From the NCBI RefSeq assembly GCF_011397635.1, contig NC_064756.1, positions 18,628,907 through 18,692,906 of the forward strand: DNA of 64,000 nt. Reading direction: 5' to 3'. The notes beneath the pieces are model-generated. The model saw only the letters and a program-made list of their open reading frames with translations. It had not been told where the DNA came from and ran no database searches. How positions within the stretch are numbered: position 1 is the first letter of the stretch; the number at the start of each line of letters is the position of its first letter. This DNA is from Epinephelus fuscoguttatus. Taxonomy: Eukaryota; Chordata; Actinopteri; Perciformes; Serranidae. A program made the translations under genes and the position numbers. Positions 1 to 11,045 of this stretch are shown here, in pieces.

Positions 1-217
1 TGCACAACAATGAGTTATCCAGCGACAGGTTGAGATTGTAACCACAATAATACATAATTTAAGAAAGTGTATTTACAATTATCTATATTTTTCTATGCTA
101 AGGGATGTGAATTATTTACAAAATCAGTGAGGCAACTGACTGGTGGACCTAATTGTGACCAGTTCAGTGTAACGGTCTCACATCCTGTGTAAAGCCCTGG
201 AGTCATTCTCATTTTAG

Positions 218-226
<9 letters not shown>

Positions 227-254
<28 letters not shown>
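227..254. repeat. GA microsatellite next to a short CA run
   Basis: A run of GA dinucleotides follows a short CA run. I see no gene or other recognisable element in the rest of the first 600 bases. Confidence 0.9.
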
Positions 255-258
<4 letters not shown>

Positions 259-639
259 GCACTCACACTGTCCTCATCCTAACCTCTCTTTTTCTCTGCG
301 CTCCCAAACTGTCTTAGAGGAGTGTAGATAATTCCCTCATCAGCATCTAACCTCATTCATTATTAACGGACACCACTGATTGCACATCAGCGCTTAGTGT
401 CAGAGGACAGGGAGACCAAGGTCTTCAATGACTATTGACCAAGGGCAACCTCTGGGGCTGAAAAATGAAGCCAGTGCAGTTTTTTGAAAGGTCACTGAAG
501 GCATTTATAGCCTGGTGCAAAAAAATGGTTTTGGTTTTTATAGGAAATGTCCCCCTTTATGACAACTGTGCGGGGGATTAATATTTATATAAGTCACCCA
601 TGTGAATTTTATTATTGCTTTAAGTTGCACAAAATTAAA

Positions 640-840
640 GGCGGGCCTCTTTAAGTGACAGACTGTCTGCCAGTAGCGTCCATGGCTTCTCAGTCAGATC
701 CACGCCTCACTCCTCTACAATGCCAGCCTCTATGGTCCCTTCTGGCTCCAAAAACCAAGATGGCGATGGCTGAAATGTAGCTCAAAAACTGGAGTCCACA
801 AACCAATGGGTGATGTCATGGTAGCTACGTTTACTATTTT
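640..840 (+). repeat. Dispersed repeat, copy A (pairs with 62690-62925)
   Basis: The stretch with 'cagtcagatccacgcctcac' and 'caaaaaccaagatggcgatgg' is matched almost block for block near the other end of the window. The shared order is a dispersed-repeat signature. The family was not identified and no terminal repeats were found. Confidence 0.6.
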
Positions 841-1075
841 TGCAGTCTATGCTTTTACCAGCTTAAGTGTATTGGTGTTTACATGATATCTATTGTTAAA
901 AACTTTAATTTTAGTCAGTTCTGTAGTTTAAATTTAGGATTTTGGGAAATATATTTGAGGAGGACAGCCCTGTCTATTAAAAAATTACATTTATGTGAAA
1001 CTAATTTGAAACAGCAATATTTTTTAGGAAACGTAATGCAGAACAAATGACATTTTCTATTAACATAATGAGTAA

Positions 1076-2040
1076 ATGTTGATAATTGATGAATCCGGCA
1101 AAAATGCGGATAGCACACATAGCCACAAATATAATATAACATCGCTGGTTCTAAATGACATTACACTAGCCTTGGATAGCAAATTGTCTTGTGCTGCTCT
1201 GTTTATAGACTTGTCTAAGGCATTTGACACAGTTGACCATTTGTTACTTATAAAGGCATTGTCCCATATTGGTTTTGATTCTGTCAGCTGCCTGTGGTTT
1301 GAAAACTACCTCTCCAATAGACTGCAGTGCTTAAAGATGGGTGATGTTCATTCAGAATTTTTAAATATTAATAAAGGTGTCCCACAGGGCTCAGTGTTCG
1401 GGCCAACATTGTTTTCAATTTACATAAATGATATTGGGGTGCGGCACGGTGGTGTGGTGGTTAGCACTGTCGCCTCACAGCAAGAGGGTTGCCGGTTCGA
1501 TCCCGGGTATGGGAGCCCCTCTGTGCGGAGTTTGCATGTTCTTCCCATGTCAGCGTGGGTTCTCTCCGGGCACTCCGGCTTCCTCCCACAGTCCAAAGAC
1601 ATGCAGGTTGGGGACTAGGTTAATTGATAACTCTAAATTGTCCGTAGGTGTGAATGTGGGAGTGAATGGATGTTTGTCTCTATGTGTCAGCCCTGCGATA
1701 GTCTGGCAACCTGTCCAGGGTGTATCCTGCCTCTCGCCCAATGCCAGCTGGGATAGGCTCCAGCCCCCCCGCGACCCCCAAGAGGATGAAGCGGTTGGAT
1801 GAATGAATGAATAAATGATATTGTTGCATGTTTATCGCCCTGTATTTCTACTTTTAGAGCCCATTTATTGCTAGTGTTGTTCATTGTTTTGTATGATCTC
1901 ATTTTTGTTTTAATTGATATACATGATTGTTCTTTGTTTGCTTGTTAATTATTTTAATGTCTTTGTTCATGCTCGGCATCATTGAAAATGAGGGTCTCTC
2001 TCAGTTGATTTCCCGAGTCTTAAATAAAGGTTTGAATGAA
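1076..2040 (+). mobile_element. Non-LTR retrotransposon fragment (reverse transcriptase palm), split by a SINE
   Basis: The frame from 1076 encodes reverse-transcriptase motifs: ALFIDLSKAFDTVDHLLL (catalytic block A), then NKGVPQGSVFGPTLFSIYINDI (blocks B/C region). This is typical of jockey/L2-like non-LTR elements. The frame runs into a SINE at 1437. After the SINE the host sequence resumes and ends near 2030 with 'ttaaataaaggtttgaatga', a 3' end typical of fish LINEs. The YADD block is missing, so the element is 5'-truncated and internally deleted. It is dead and not a host gene. Confidence 0.85.
1437..1810 (+). mobile_element. tRNA-derived SINE with 13-bp target-site duplication
   Basis: The head is tRNA-like, with an A-box-like 'gtggttagcactg' and a B box 'ggttcgatccc' (1494-1504). 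A conserved body ('ttcctcccacagtccaaaga', 'tgggataggctccagc') follows, then a GAAT tail. It is flanked by the perfect direct repeat 'ataaatgatattg' at 1424-1436 and 1811-1823, which proves insertion into the surrounding LINE. Confidence 0.93.
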
Positions 2041-2187
2041 GGAATTTCAGTTGTTTTTGGCCAAAATAGGTAATCTTACATAAATTATCCACACGTATTG
2101 ACTACAGATTATTTTATTACTTTTTTAATCAACATCTAACCCAAATCATGATCTTCCCCTAACCTTAGTGAAAGTATTTCATGATCC

Positions 2188-4345
2188 ATGGTTTTTGTTT
2201 ATATCATGTTATCTTGTGAACTTTGTTTCAGGGTTTTCTGTTTGTGCTCTTCCTTGTTTCATGTCATTCATTCATGTCTTATCTATTTCCTGTTTTATTT
2301 TGTAGATTCTCTCCTCATGTTGTGTCTGGTTTTACTTCCTGTTTTTGTGTGTTTTCCCGCCTGTTTTCTGTCACACCTGTCTCATTAGTCCTTCCCTGTT
2401 CCCAGAGTCTTCCCTTCACACCTGTTCTGTATTAGTCTTGTCTGCTCCATCCTAGTGTTCCCCTCCACACACTTGTTGCTAGCCAATCCCCATGTCCCTC
2501 CTTTTGCCCACGTCTTCCTACTCCAGCTGTGTCTCATTCTTGTGATTAGTTTTCTGTTAATATATACCTGTGTGTTTTCCTCTGTTTCTTGTCAGTTCAT
2601 CTGCGTCCATTCCTGTGCTCATCTGTGGTGTTGTTCCTTGCTGTGTTTCTTGCCTGAGGGGTATTCCAGGTAGGAGGTTCAACAAACTCTGAGTCTATCC
2701 CTGAACTCTGAGTTGACTTACTCTGAGATGGGAAACTGGTTCCGGTTCCAGAACAGCTGATCTGAGTTAGTTCAGTCAACTCTGAGTATGTTCACTCTGA
2801 GTTAAACCGACAATAAAAAGCCATCATCAATGGAGCTCCAACTCCACGATTCACCATGGCAACAGGTAAATAAAAGACAGCGCCTCCATTTTAATCCAGT
2901 GGATGTAGAAATATTAATGCATGTGTAGCAGACAGTGCATGTTTATCTTTAAAAGAAGAGCCTGAGTCAGAGCGAAGAAAGTGTAAATAAGTTAACCATA
3001 AAGTTAATAAAAAAAGTTTTATTCAGTGTTGTCCGTTTATTCATCATTTATCAGACTTACATTTCCTTAATGAAGATAAAGTGGTGGAATCTGACTGTGT
3101 ATCAGGCTGTAAATACATTAGGCTACATTATATTAATAATATACAATAATATATTTGTTCAGATTTAATCTGATGGGGAAAAACACAGGAGGCAGCAACT
3201 GAAAAATAGTAAGATTTAAAACATATAGTCTAGGCTATAGATCAAAGACATAAAGACATGACTGTAAACTCACAGTCTGACCCAGTAATAATATGTTTGG
3301 TGATCTGCACTTGAAAAGACGTTGAGGTTAAAATACAGTAGATTTTAAAATGCTGGACATCTATTTGTATCTTGACTCAACAGCATTCAATGACGTTATT
3401 TCAGCTACAAATGCAGTAAATTTAAAGACACTGAAATGCTGCACCATTGTTTACTCAGAAATATTAACATATAATCCCCAATGTTAGGCTATAGGAATTA
3501 TGTTCCATCAGTGCGACCAATAACATCAGTGATAGAGATCATTAGTCACTGATACTACGTGTCTAAAGCTTCATACCGATTTTTAAAATTTAAATAATTA
3601 GACCTACACATTAGTTTACACAGTCTGATCCTTGTGCACAGTGTTATAAAAAATAATAGGCCTACATATAAAAAGGACAGAGGTTTGATTCTGAGCTGAG
3701 GGTGAATTCTCGCTGTGTAATATTTGAATGTAAAGACAAAAACCGATGTCCAAAGAAATGACTGATGTGCATAAACTCAGTAACTTAAGACAGTCCTGAG
3801 TAACAAACTAATATCCAGCAGGATTTAGACTGTGACAGACGGTAAATCTCCGCTAATTAACGCGCTTCGATACAAGCTTTGACATGGACTGAATGAATGA
3901 GGAAATGAAACAGCGTGTAAGAGGGAGGAGACAGAGAAAAACTCAGGGTTTATTGAAGAAAACCTGCCAGCGAGCAGGTTATGTTCACAGACTCAGTTGC
4001 CATGGTGACTGACTCAGAGTTTGATTTACCTCTCTTTCTGGAACTGAAAACCCAGAGTTTCCCTCATTTCAGGGTTAACATACTCAGAGTTTTCACTAAA
4101 CCTGCTTTCTGGAATACCCCTCTGGTGTCTTGTGTTCTGTTTGGATTTTTTTTGCCTGAAATCATTATATTTTCCCATTTGGTTTTCAGTTTAGTTTTAG
4201 TTCTTCTGTCATTTGGACTTTCTGTTATCTGCCTGTTCTGGATGTTTTTAATGAGCTATATTAAAGCTTGCTTTTTGTTAAACCTCAAACCTGCCTGCTG
4301 CAGGCTGCTGCATTTGGGTCCTTCCCGAACTGACACAAAGTCTTT
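2188..4345 (+). repeat. LTR-like fish repeat, interrupted by a DNA element
   Basis: The T-rich, TG-rich text 2188-2655 and its continuation 4122-4345 (ending near 'ctgctgcatttgggtccttc', with 'attaaagcttg' as a possible poly(A) signal) resemble a dispersed LTR-like repeat common in teleosts. The inverted-repeat element at 2657-4121 splits it. Class assignment is from memory of similar fish repeats and is uncertain. Confidence 0.5.
2657..4121. mobile_element. Non-autonomous Harbinger-like DNA element
   Basis: The left end 'ggggtattccagg' is the inverse of the right end 'ctggaatacccc'. The subterminal regions both carry many 'ctctgagt/actcagag' motifs. The 1.1 kb interior is AT-rich with no transposase frame. 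The ends resemble Harbinger-type fish elements, but I could not define a clean target-site duplication. Confidence 0.7.
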
Positions 4346-5160
4346 GTCATATACTTTTCAGACAGTAGACAGGACACAAACCCAAAGTTCTGGTGTCATG
4401 GTCCTGCCCTTTGTATGCCCAGCCACTTCCTTTCAAAGCCTACAGGGTACATGAATGTAGTGTGTGTCATTACCTGAGAGAAACATTGTCTCTGAACATA
4501 ATCCAGGCAGCAATTATATTGCCACATCAGGTAATTAAGAACTCAGTTTAGTAACATGCAGACGTTATTTCTTGGAGACAGGTTGCTGAAGAATCAATGT
4601 GAAGAACGCCTTTACACATAACGAGCAATTCCTTGCTAACATTACAAGGTGCTGGCACTGTGTTGGATGTTGTCTTGTTGAGTTGGAGATTCTTGCAGTC
4701 AATGGGAAGCGAAAGAGGTGAGAAAACGATGAAGGAAGGAAGAGGAACAGGTAGTGGGAAAAGGTGATAACAAGTGGTAGGAGACGTGAAAGGATGAAAA
4801 GAAAACAAGATGTACGCCAGAGAACAAAAAGAATGAGGAAAATGGAAGAGACAGTTCTACAATTGATGCAGATATGGGTCAGACAGTGAACAAAGTCAAA
4901 ATCTCATTTCATTCTCCACTGACTTTTAACGTTTCATTTATTAATATTCAATGCCCAAATGCATGCCGGGAAAGTTTGTGACTAAAGAGATGTGTGCATG
5001 ATGTGTTTGGGAAAGAGAGGGACCATTTTCAGCGACTCTGTGTCAGAAATAATTAACTTTCCTTCTCTTCTGCCTCCTTTTTTTTGCATTCGCCTCTCTC
5101 CTCTCTTTATTTTCAACCTCCCCTTCTTCACCTCCGCCCCCATCACTGTCTCCATATCCA
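4346..5160. other. No gene seen; ends in a polypyrimidine tract
   Basis: I recognise no gene here. From about 5058 the plus strand becomes strongly C/T-rich up to 'ccatatccag' at 5161. That is a strong candidate branch and polypyrimidine region for the acceptor of the next exon. Confidence 0.5.
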
Positions 5161-5192
5161 GGCGTCGTGCCCTGTGGGGGTGGGGTTCTGTG

Positions 5193-5360
5193 ATGGTAAC
5201 CATGGTCCCCGGCAGCCGCTATGTCTGCAGCGCTCATGCTAGAGAGGAAGACGCCACGAACGACCGAGAGGAGCGAATTTTAGCCGTGTTGGGCATCATC
5301 GGAACCATCCTCAATCTCTTGGTGGTCATATTTGTCTACATCTACACTTCCGTCACCTAA
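5193..5360 (+). CDS. tunar-like: TUNAR-like micropeptide 1 (55 aa)
   Basis: A 55-residue product with a charged N-terminal half (EED-ATNDREER, residues 18-28) and one hydrophobic segment (29-52) ending GTILNLLVVIFVYIYTSVT. The C-terminus is nearly identical to that of TUNAR (human GTILNLIVIIFVYIYTTL), a tail-anchored ER micropeptide reported to act with SERCA in calcium handling of neural and beta cells. The exon probably starts at 5162, after a long C/T-rich tract ending ccatatccag. The first ATG (5193) has purines at -3 and +4. A second in-frame ATG at 5202 (accATGg) would give 52 aa. Any upstream exon would be non-coding. Family assignment rests on the C-terminal motif and size; function in fish is inferred. 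Confidence 0.85.
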   Translation: MVTMVPGSRYVCSAHAREEDATNDREERILAVLGIIGTILNLLVVIFVYIYTSVT

Positions 5361-5440
5361 GGTTTTCTGCAAGACTTGAACAAGAGACGTTGGCACTGTC
5401 CCCAACTTTTCTTTGCACTGCCACCCTCTTCTTTAAATAT

Positions 5441-5560
5441 TGAAAGGGTTCGGTTGTTCAGAGTGAGCAATATGATGTGAGGATCATTGGCAGTGTGTTC
5501 ACCTGGATAGTAGCCATATTTATCCACACCTGCATCACTGCCTATCCAATAAGACTGCTT
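5441..5560 (+). pseudogene. Possible decayed TUNAR-like copy
   Basis: In one frame after a stop near 5440 the translation contains VRIIGSVFTWIVAIFIHTC. It aligns residue by residue with the membrane segment of micropeptide 1 (IIG, V, IF identical; many conservative changes). It has no ATG and lacks the LNL and FVY signatures. It may be a relic of tandem duplication or a chance hydrophobic stretch. Confidence 0.25.
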
Positions 5561-6058
5561 TTCTCTAGACTGCTAACGGTAACAGGGACAGAGCTGCAGG
5601 TGGAGTCAGCTTTTCAAGACAGATCCACGTCAAATGACTATTGACAGTGTGTCCAGTTTGCCAGTGGTCACATGTTTCTGCATTCATATGAGTGGGACAT
5701 AGCACTTCTGTGACTGCTTAAGTGTGTTGCATCTTTGTCCCATAACATGTAAAAGTGTCTTTGAACAATCAAGCTCATTTGTGAGAGTTAAAATATCATC
5801 ACTGCCAGGTAAATTTATTGAAATGGTTTGACGAACAAGGCAACTTTGAGTGAGCTTGACCAAATAAGAAGTTAGCGAGATATGCCATACACTGCTGAAA
5901 CTATTTAAAGGGACCAAAATTGCCAAGAGAAATACTAATCCATAGGCCTATCTACTGCTGAGCACCCTTAAAATCTACTTGAATAGAACATTTATCCACT
6001 CACACCTATTGCTAAATACCAGTTTCTGTAGTTAATAGAGTGACTCAAAGGGTTTTAC

Positions 6059-6181
6059 ATGGACCTAATGTGTCCACACCTAAGCACACCAGAGGAGAGA
6101 TTCCTGGCTGTGCTGGGAGTCATCGGCATCGTACTCAACCTCCTACTGCTCGTCTTCGTCTATATATACACCTCCGTCTGA
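6059..6181 (+). CDS. tunar-like: TUNAR-like micropeptide 2 (40 aa)
   Basis: A 40-residue frame starting MDLMCPHLSTPEERFLAVLG and ending GIVLNLLLLVFVYIYTSV-stop. The last 28 residues match micropeptide 1 (EERILAVLGIIGTILNLLVVIFVYIYTSV) with only conservative changes, including the shared EER before the membrane segment. It is shorter than usual ORF cut-offs and lies in another frame of a longer chance ORF. The ATG at 6059 has a weak context (T at -3), so the true N-terminus may come from an upstream exon. Possible acceptors are 'tttctgtag' ending 6031 and 'cacaccag' ending 6090. The latter would splice directly onto the conserved block. It is either its own gene or an alternative or second coding unit of the micropeptide 1 transcript. 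Confidence 0.75.
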   Translation: MDLMCPHLSTPEERFLAVLGVIGIVLNLLLLVFVYIYTSV

Positions 6182-7815
6182 TATATGTGCTCATACACAA
6201 TATCCGCCATGAGAAAATCCTGCCACACCTAACAGCACCTGTACCTTAGAGCATAGTGTTCAGCCACACCTGTATATAATGTACCTAAGCACATCCTAGC
6301 CAAGTTGGAGATTATATGATATTCTAAGCAGGTTGCTGTGCCTAATAATATGGTGATACTCTAATCATAACATGTTGAATGGAGGGTGATGAGGGAATTA
6401 AAAGGCAAGTGACATCCAACAGGAGATTTGTTCACAGACTAATTTATGATAGAAATATACTTTAAGACTTTACCTTTTTTGTATAAATTTGTGTCTTACA
6501 GTTGGTGTTTTTGTAGATGCAGTGCTCCTTCACATATCTGCATGATGACATGTTTACTTATTATAATCTTTAACACACCTTGACTTAAATACCTGATGTA
6601 AAGACTGCCATTTCTTACAGTTATTCTGTTTGTTCTACATGCTTATTGATGTTGTAAACACCCAGACATGGAGCTGGATGCTGTTGCAGCTCTGCGCACC
6701 TTCAGAGCTCTCTCTGTGGAGGGTTGGTACCATGGGATAATGATCTATTTTTTGGTGTCATGTTTCTGTGATTGGATCTGTAAGGCCGGCGAGGAGCAGC
6801 ATCAGCGAGGGCAAAGCGTGGAACTGAGACAATGTCACACAAATTCAGACAGCGGCCTGTTGCAGTGTGGAGTGCCTGAAAAAAGAGGACATAAAACCTC
6901 TGCACAAGGCCTCTCCATCTGTCTTGAAACTCATAAAGGCACAAAAAACTCTCCAGGACTGGGTTACAGCGTTTCCACTAGAGCTGCATGTCACTATGGA
7001 TATGATTTTAGGTTCAAGCACTGGGCCTGTAATGGAGGAGCAAACCTAAATGCAGCTGACACGCGAGCAGAGAGGACTGGCCTGAATCTACACATGATCC
7101 TCGTCATTCTCTTCTCCACCAACAAGCTGACGCCGGAGAAGACATAGTACTGAGAGGACCCACATGAGCTTCTGCTGTCGTTTCACATAGCACAATACTT
7201 TTATATATATGCACATGCACGGACTTCATTTCATACACTGTCAGTCAGACATTTGGGGGTGAAGACAAAAAGAGGAGGCCCTCACGACCAACTCTGACTG
7301 CTCACTTTGACATGTTGGCTTGTGAGAACTGTGAATTGTGAGAGGTACTGAGATTTTGATAACCATTGCATATAAGATTCCTTCTTCCATAGTGTATTAT
7401 GCTCTTAGCGTTAGCAACAGTTTATTATTGAGGGTTTTGTTTGAATCCAAAAGTCACAGTCACTACAGTGGAAAATGTTTGGTATGAAAGTCAACGAATA
7501 ACTTTGGTTCTGTTGGCCACTGTCTATTTTTATAAAGTGTAGAATAGTACAGATAAGTATTTCCATGGCCATGACTACAGAATGCTGGATGAACAAATGA
7601 CCGCAATTTGCCTGCAGGAATGATAAGTTTTACTATGAATGATCAGTTGCTTTGTTTAGTTCCAAAACAGCAACCAGGACAAATTACAAAGGTACATTTT
7701 AGTTACTTGCATTGCTTAAGAAAAATGTCTTTCTCACCATCTCACAAACATCTGTACTTCCTTAGTTGAGGACCATTGTTAATAAATTGTATTAGCCTTT
7801 AACCCTAACCCTTTA
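6182..7815. other. No recognised gene; two overlapping open frames
   Basis: Frame 6668-7147 is open for 159 codons. A second plus-strand frame is open from about 6833 to 7049 and reads protein-like (DIKPLHKASPSVLKLIKAQK). I recognise neither. No clear splice sites or domain were seen, and codon use does not favour one frame. The rest of this stretch is ordinary AT-rich sequence. Treat these frames as unproven. Confidence 0.3.
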
Positions 7816-8399
7816 GCCCCGTTTTCACCAAGCAGTACCGTACGGTTCACTTCAGTTCGGTTTGCTTTTTTTCCGTTCCCATTGTGAAAAGTTGTGGATG
7901 GTACCAATGGAACTGTTCTGTGCCGTCCCCATTTTTGGTCCCCCCTCTGTTGGGGTACCTAGCACACAGATCTGGTACTAAAAGGTGGAGCTGTGAACAC
8001 TGCAGGCTGCTGAATGGTCAATAGAGGACGGTCACTCTGCTCAGGGCTGAGTTGTGGCTGGTTTTGAAGCTCATGTAACCACTGTTCATACTATGGAGAG
8101 TTTCATTAGAAGACTGTAACTATAAATTAAAGGATGTTTTGCTGCCTCTCACAGCAGCTGGAGTTGGAGAAAAAAATAACTTAATCCACTGGGCCAACTG
8201 CAGGCAACTTTTAAAGTGGATCGTTAACTTGTAATGTTACTTAATGCATGAGTTGACAACGTGAATCAATCAACACACCTTAAAGATGACATTTAAAAGT
8301 ACTGTTTGCAGTGGAAACACTGGGGTCTAGGTACCATGTCTGAAGGGTTACTTTTGGTTCCGAAGGTACCATACCGAAAGTGTTTGGTGGAAACGGAGC
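7816..8399. mobile_element. Harbinger-like MITE, TTA target duplication
   Basis: The left end 'gccccgttttcaccaagca' and the inverse of the right end (tgtttggtggaaacggagc) form imperfect terminal inverted repeats. They are flanked by TTA at 7813-7815 and 8400-8402. A 3-bp TWA duplication is typical of PIF/Harbinger. There is no coding capacity. Confidence 0.8.
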
Positions 8400-8402
8400 T
8401 TA

Positions 8403-9842
8403 ACACAACATGCTTACTCCCCAAATTTTATGTAACATTTACCTATTTCTGGAAATCTTAAAGCAAAACTAAGGCTCATCACATCTTAGGCTTCTCTTGA
8501 TTATGGTAACATTGTACTTACCAAAGTCACTGATAAGATTAGGGGACATAGTGGCATCACACAAGATATATGATCATGTGGCCACTACTGTTTCCTGCTC
8601 CCTTGACTTATTTTTAGCATTTCCACATTCTTAAATCTCAACCAATAGTTCAGAGTAGTTCAACTATTAAAATAAAACCCAAATTTTAATAAATCATTAC
8701 TCTTATTTAGCATTAAATAGGCTAACCCTTATGTCTCCCAAAAGCCCTCAATATCTAAATCTCAAACCGGTCCTCACAAAGATAGAAAGAGAGCCCCCCT
8801 ACACACACACTTGCTACTTGCGTCCTCATGAATTTAAGTTTACACCATCTTTCAGCACACATCAGGAGATTCGACCGTTAGCACGCTGAGATCGATGTGA
8901 CTTGCACATTTACTTCCTGTCACATCTAATAACTGTACAGTGGAGTTTGTTGAGCTAAATCCATTTTAAGAGTGCACCAAAGCACAGTGTGAGCCACCTT
9001 TGGTTTGCCAGACATCTGCTGTCAGACTGTGACAGTCGAAGCCACAGCTGTGCAGAAACGCATTCAAATAGACTTTGAAATAACTAAAAGTAGGCTACTG
9101 AGGATATTTTTGGTTCACTTCGTGCCACCTCTAAAAGGGTCACTTGATGTTGGCAAACAAACAAACCAAACAAGCAACTGTTTAACTCAGGTTTACTAAG
9201 ATACTGGCAGAGGTTTTAAAATACCACTTTCCAATAAAGGCCCCTTCATAAAGGGTTTATAAGTTGTGGCTAACAGCTATATTAATGTTGATAAATACTT
9301 TGCTAATGCTTTACTTTAATGTTATATTAGTTTAAAGCCATTAATAAGAACAAGTCGTAGGTTGCGCTTTGGCTGGTGTTTATCCGCTTTGTGATAAGGC
9401 ACACTTTTATAAATCATTAATTTTAAGTAATGTCTTAATTAGTGGTTAATAATTTATTCACGAATGCTTCATAGATCCGTTTGAACCCAGTGTAAATGAT
9501 TTATTAACCAATTGCTAAATCAATTTAACTGCAGTAGTTAATTTTGCAAAGACACTGTATGCGTTTAACAAGCAGACTGTACAATTCCTGTGAAGATGGA
9601 AGTTAACACGCTGTCCCTGAGTGTCCAAAACTGATGCTAGAGAACTACGTGCAGGACCACTGACTCATTGGTAATATATGGTGCCTCACTGGAAAGTGAG
9701 ACCGAATTTAGCAAAGTGGGTTTTCAAAGGACAGCGGTAAAATCATCTCTCTCTATTTTCTACACAGAAACAACTAAGACATATATCAAATGTTTTTAAC
9801 TTCACTGAAATCAACAGGCCTAAATATGGGACGGGAACTGCC
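8403..9842. other. No gene seen
   Basis: AT-rich sequence. The part 9230-9550 ('taaatcattaattttaagt', 'ataatttattcacgaatgc') reads like an old fish interspersed repeat, but I could not set its ends. Confidence 0.4.
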
Positions 9843-9843
9843 C

Positions 9844-10126
9844 ATTGGTTCGACATCCCATTGTTCTGACCATATTAAACTCATTGTTCCGAAGTCCGTT
9901 CCGAAATCATCATGATGCCCTGTGGTTAAGGTCTGGTTAGGTTTAGGCACAAAAACCACTTGGTTAGGGTCAGGAAAAGATCATGGTGTGGGTTAAAATG
10001 AAAAAGAAAGTGACAAACACATAAGCCGTGAGACTGCTCCGCCTCAAGCCGGTCGCGGCGCACCATACGCCCGCCGAGAGCCGTTCAGCTGCGCAGACAG
10101 TCGGACTAATGGGATGTTGAACCAAT
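9844..10126. repeat. Inverted-repeat element
   Basis: 'attggttcgacatcccatt' (9844-9862) and 'aatgggatgttgaaccaat' (10108-10126) are inverse copies matching at 18 of 19 positions. They bound a 283-bp block with the 'ggttaggtttaggcacaaaa' phrase seen in other repeats of this window. It is probably a small non-autonomous DNA element of unknown family. Confidence 0.7.
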
Positions 10127-10384
10127 GGACTGTCGAACCAATGACATGGACCCATGTGGGACAGGCCTTTAATTCCTTTCACACAAAACTGTTGCTCAGC
10201 AAAGACCGAGTAATACAATCATATTGTTGATTTAAACCAGTATGAATCTTACTTGTTTGAAGATTAGGCTTCAGATGATATATCAGTTATGAATCATTCA
10301 TTTGATCTAGCTCCGACAGACAGCGCATCAGAGAGTGAGTGAGTTAACGGCACTCGAGGATTACGGCACCTTGCATATCAGCCC

Positions 10385-10725
10385 AGTATCACTCCGAAGT
10401 CGTCGAAATCCGGCGCTTGGGCTTTTGGTGTCAGAAACCAATGACAAAGGCGTCCTTTAACGTTGGCATGATACCCGGCAGGTCAGCGGTAGCAGGGGAA
10501 AACGCAGCTGGCAAGGACAAAAGTTAAGGTGGCAAAAGTCCAATTGGGGCAAACATGAGGGGTGGTGGATGGGTCCAACAAACACCAGCTTTCACCCAAG
10601 CGCTGTGTTCACATCACATAAGACTCTAAAGCCAAACCCTATTCTTTTTTTCCTGAACCCAACTACGTGCTTTTGTTGCCTAACCCAACCATGTGTGTTT
10701 GTGGTTGACATGACCAAAACGTTAA
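10385..10725 (+). repeat. 350-bp dispersed repeat, copy 1
   Basis: Shares ordered blocks with 13985-14335: 'tcactcc(g/a)aagtcgtc', 'gcttggg', 'tttaacgt', 'gcatgata', 'gggtc(c/t)aacaaacac', 'ttcaccca', 'aaagccaaa' and 'gtgcttttgtt'. No transposase or termini were recognised. Confidence 0.75.
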
Positions 10726-10899
10726 TATGTGACGAGGTCAGAGTGAGAATGTGTTGCTTTATCCTGTTAAAACAACTCTCTCTCTCTCTTAATTTTTATG
10801 AAATACCCTTTTGATTCTTTTGATCTAAGGACCTTTACAGACTAAAGAAATATAAATAACTTACAGGGTAATCGTGGAATGGACACAGTTTGAGGTAGC

Positions 10900-11045
10900 C
10901 AACAACCTGGTTTTATATATTATTTATCCTATTTATCCGAAGAACTTCTATAAAAAATGCTTGGCAACCAGACCGGGCTTCTAATTGAGACAGGCCTTTA
11001 TTTGTCAAAATGTGTAGCCACACCGGGCTAGTAAAAGGGACTTTT
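10900..11045 (-). repeat. Dispersed repeat related to 44460-44790
   Basis: On the minus strand it reads 'cccttttactagcccggtgt', then 'ctacacattttgacaaat' and 'ggtctggttgccaagc'. The same phrases occur on the plus strand around 44475, 44500 and 44740. The family was not identified. Confidence 0.55.

Noticed and set aside
1494..1504. tRNA gene suggested by a perfect B box
   Set aside because: The head belongs to a SINE with a 13-bp target duplication and no foldable intact acceptor stem.
3981..4454. 157-codon open frame
   Set aside because: Runs across the end of the Harbinger-like element into the LTR-like repeat; no domain.
6040..6249. 69-codon frame overlapping micropeptide 2
   Set aside because: It is in a different frame from the conserved tail and shows no similarity to anything I know.
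7081..7147. Hydrophobic LNLHMILVILFSTN at the end of the 159-codon frame
   Set aside because: It recalls the micropeptide tail (LNL plus hydrophobics) but lacks FVY and YT and the EER lead-in; likely chance.
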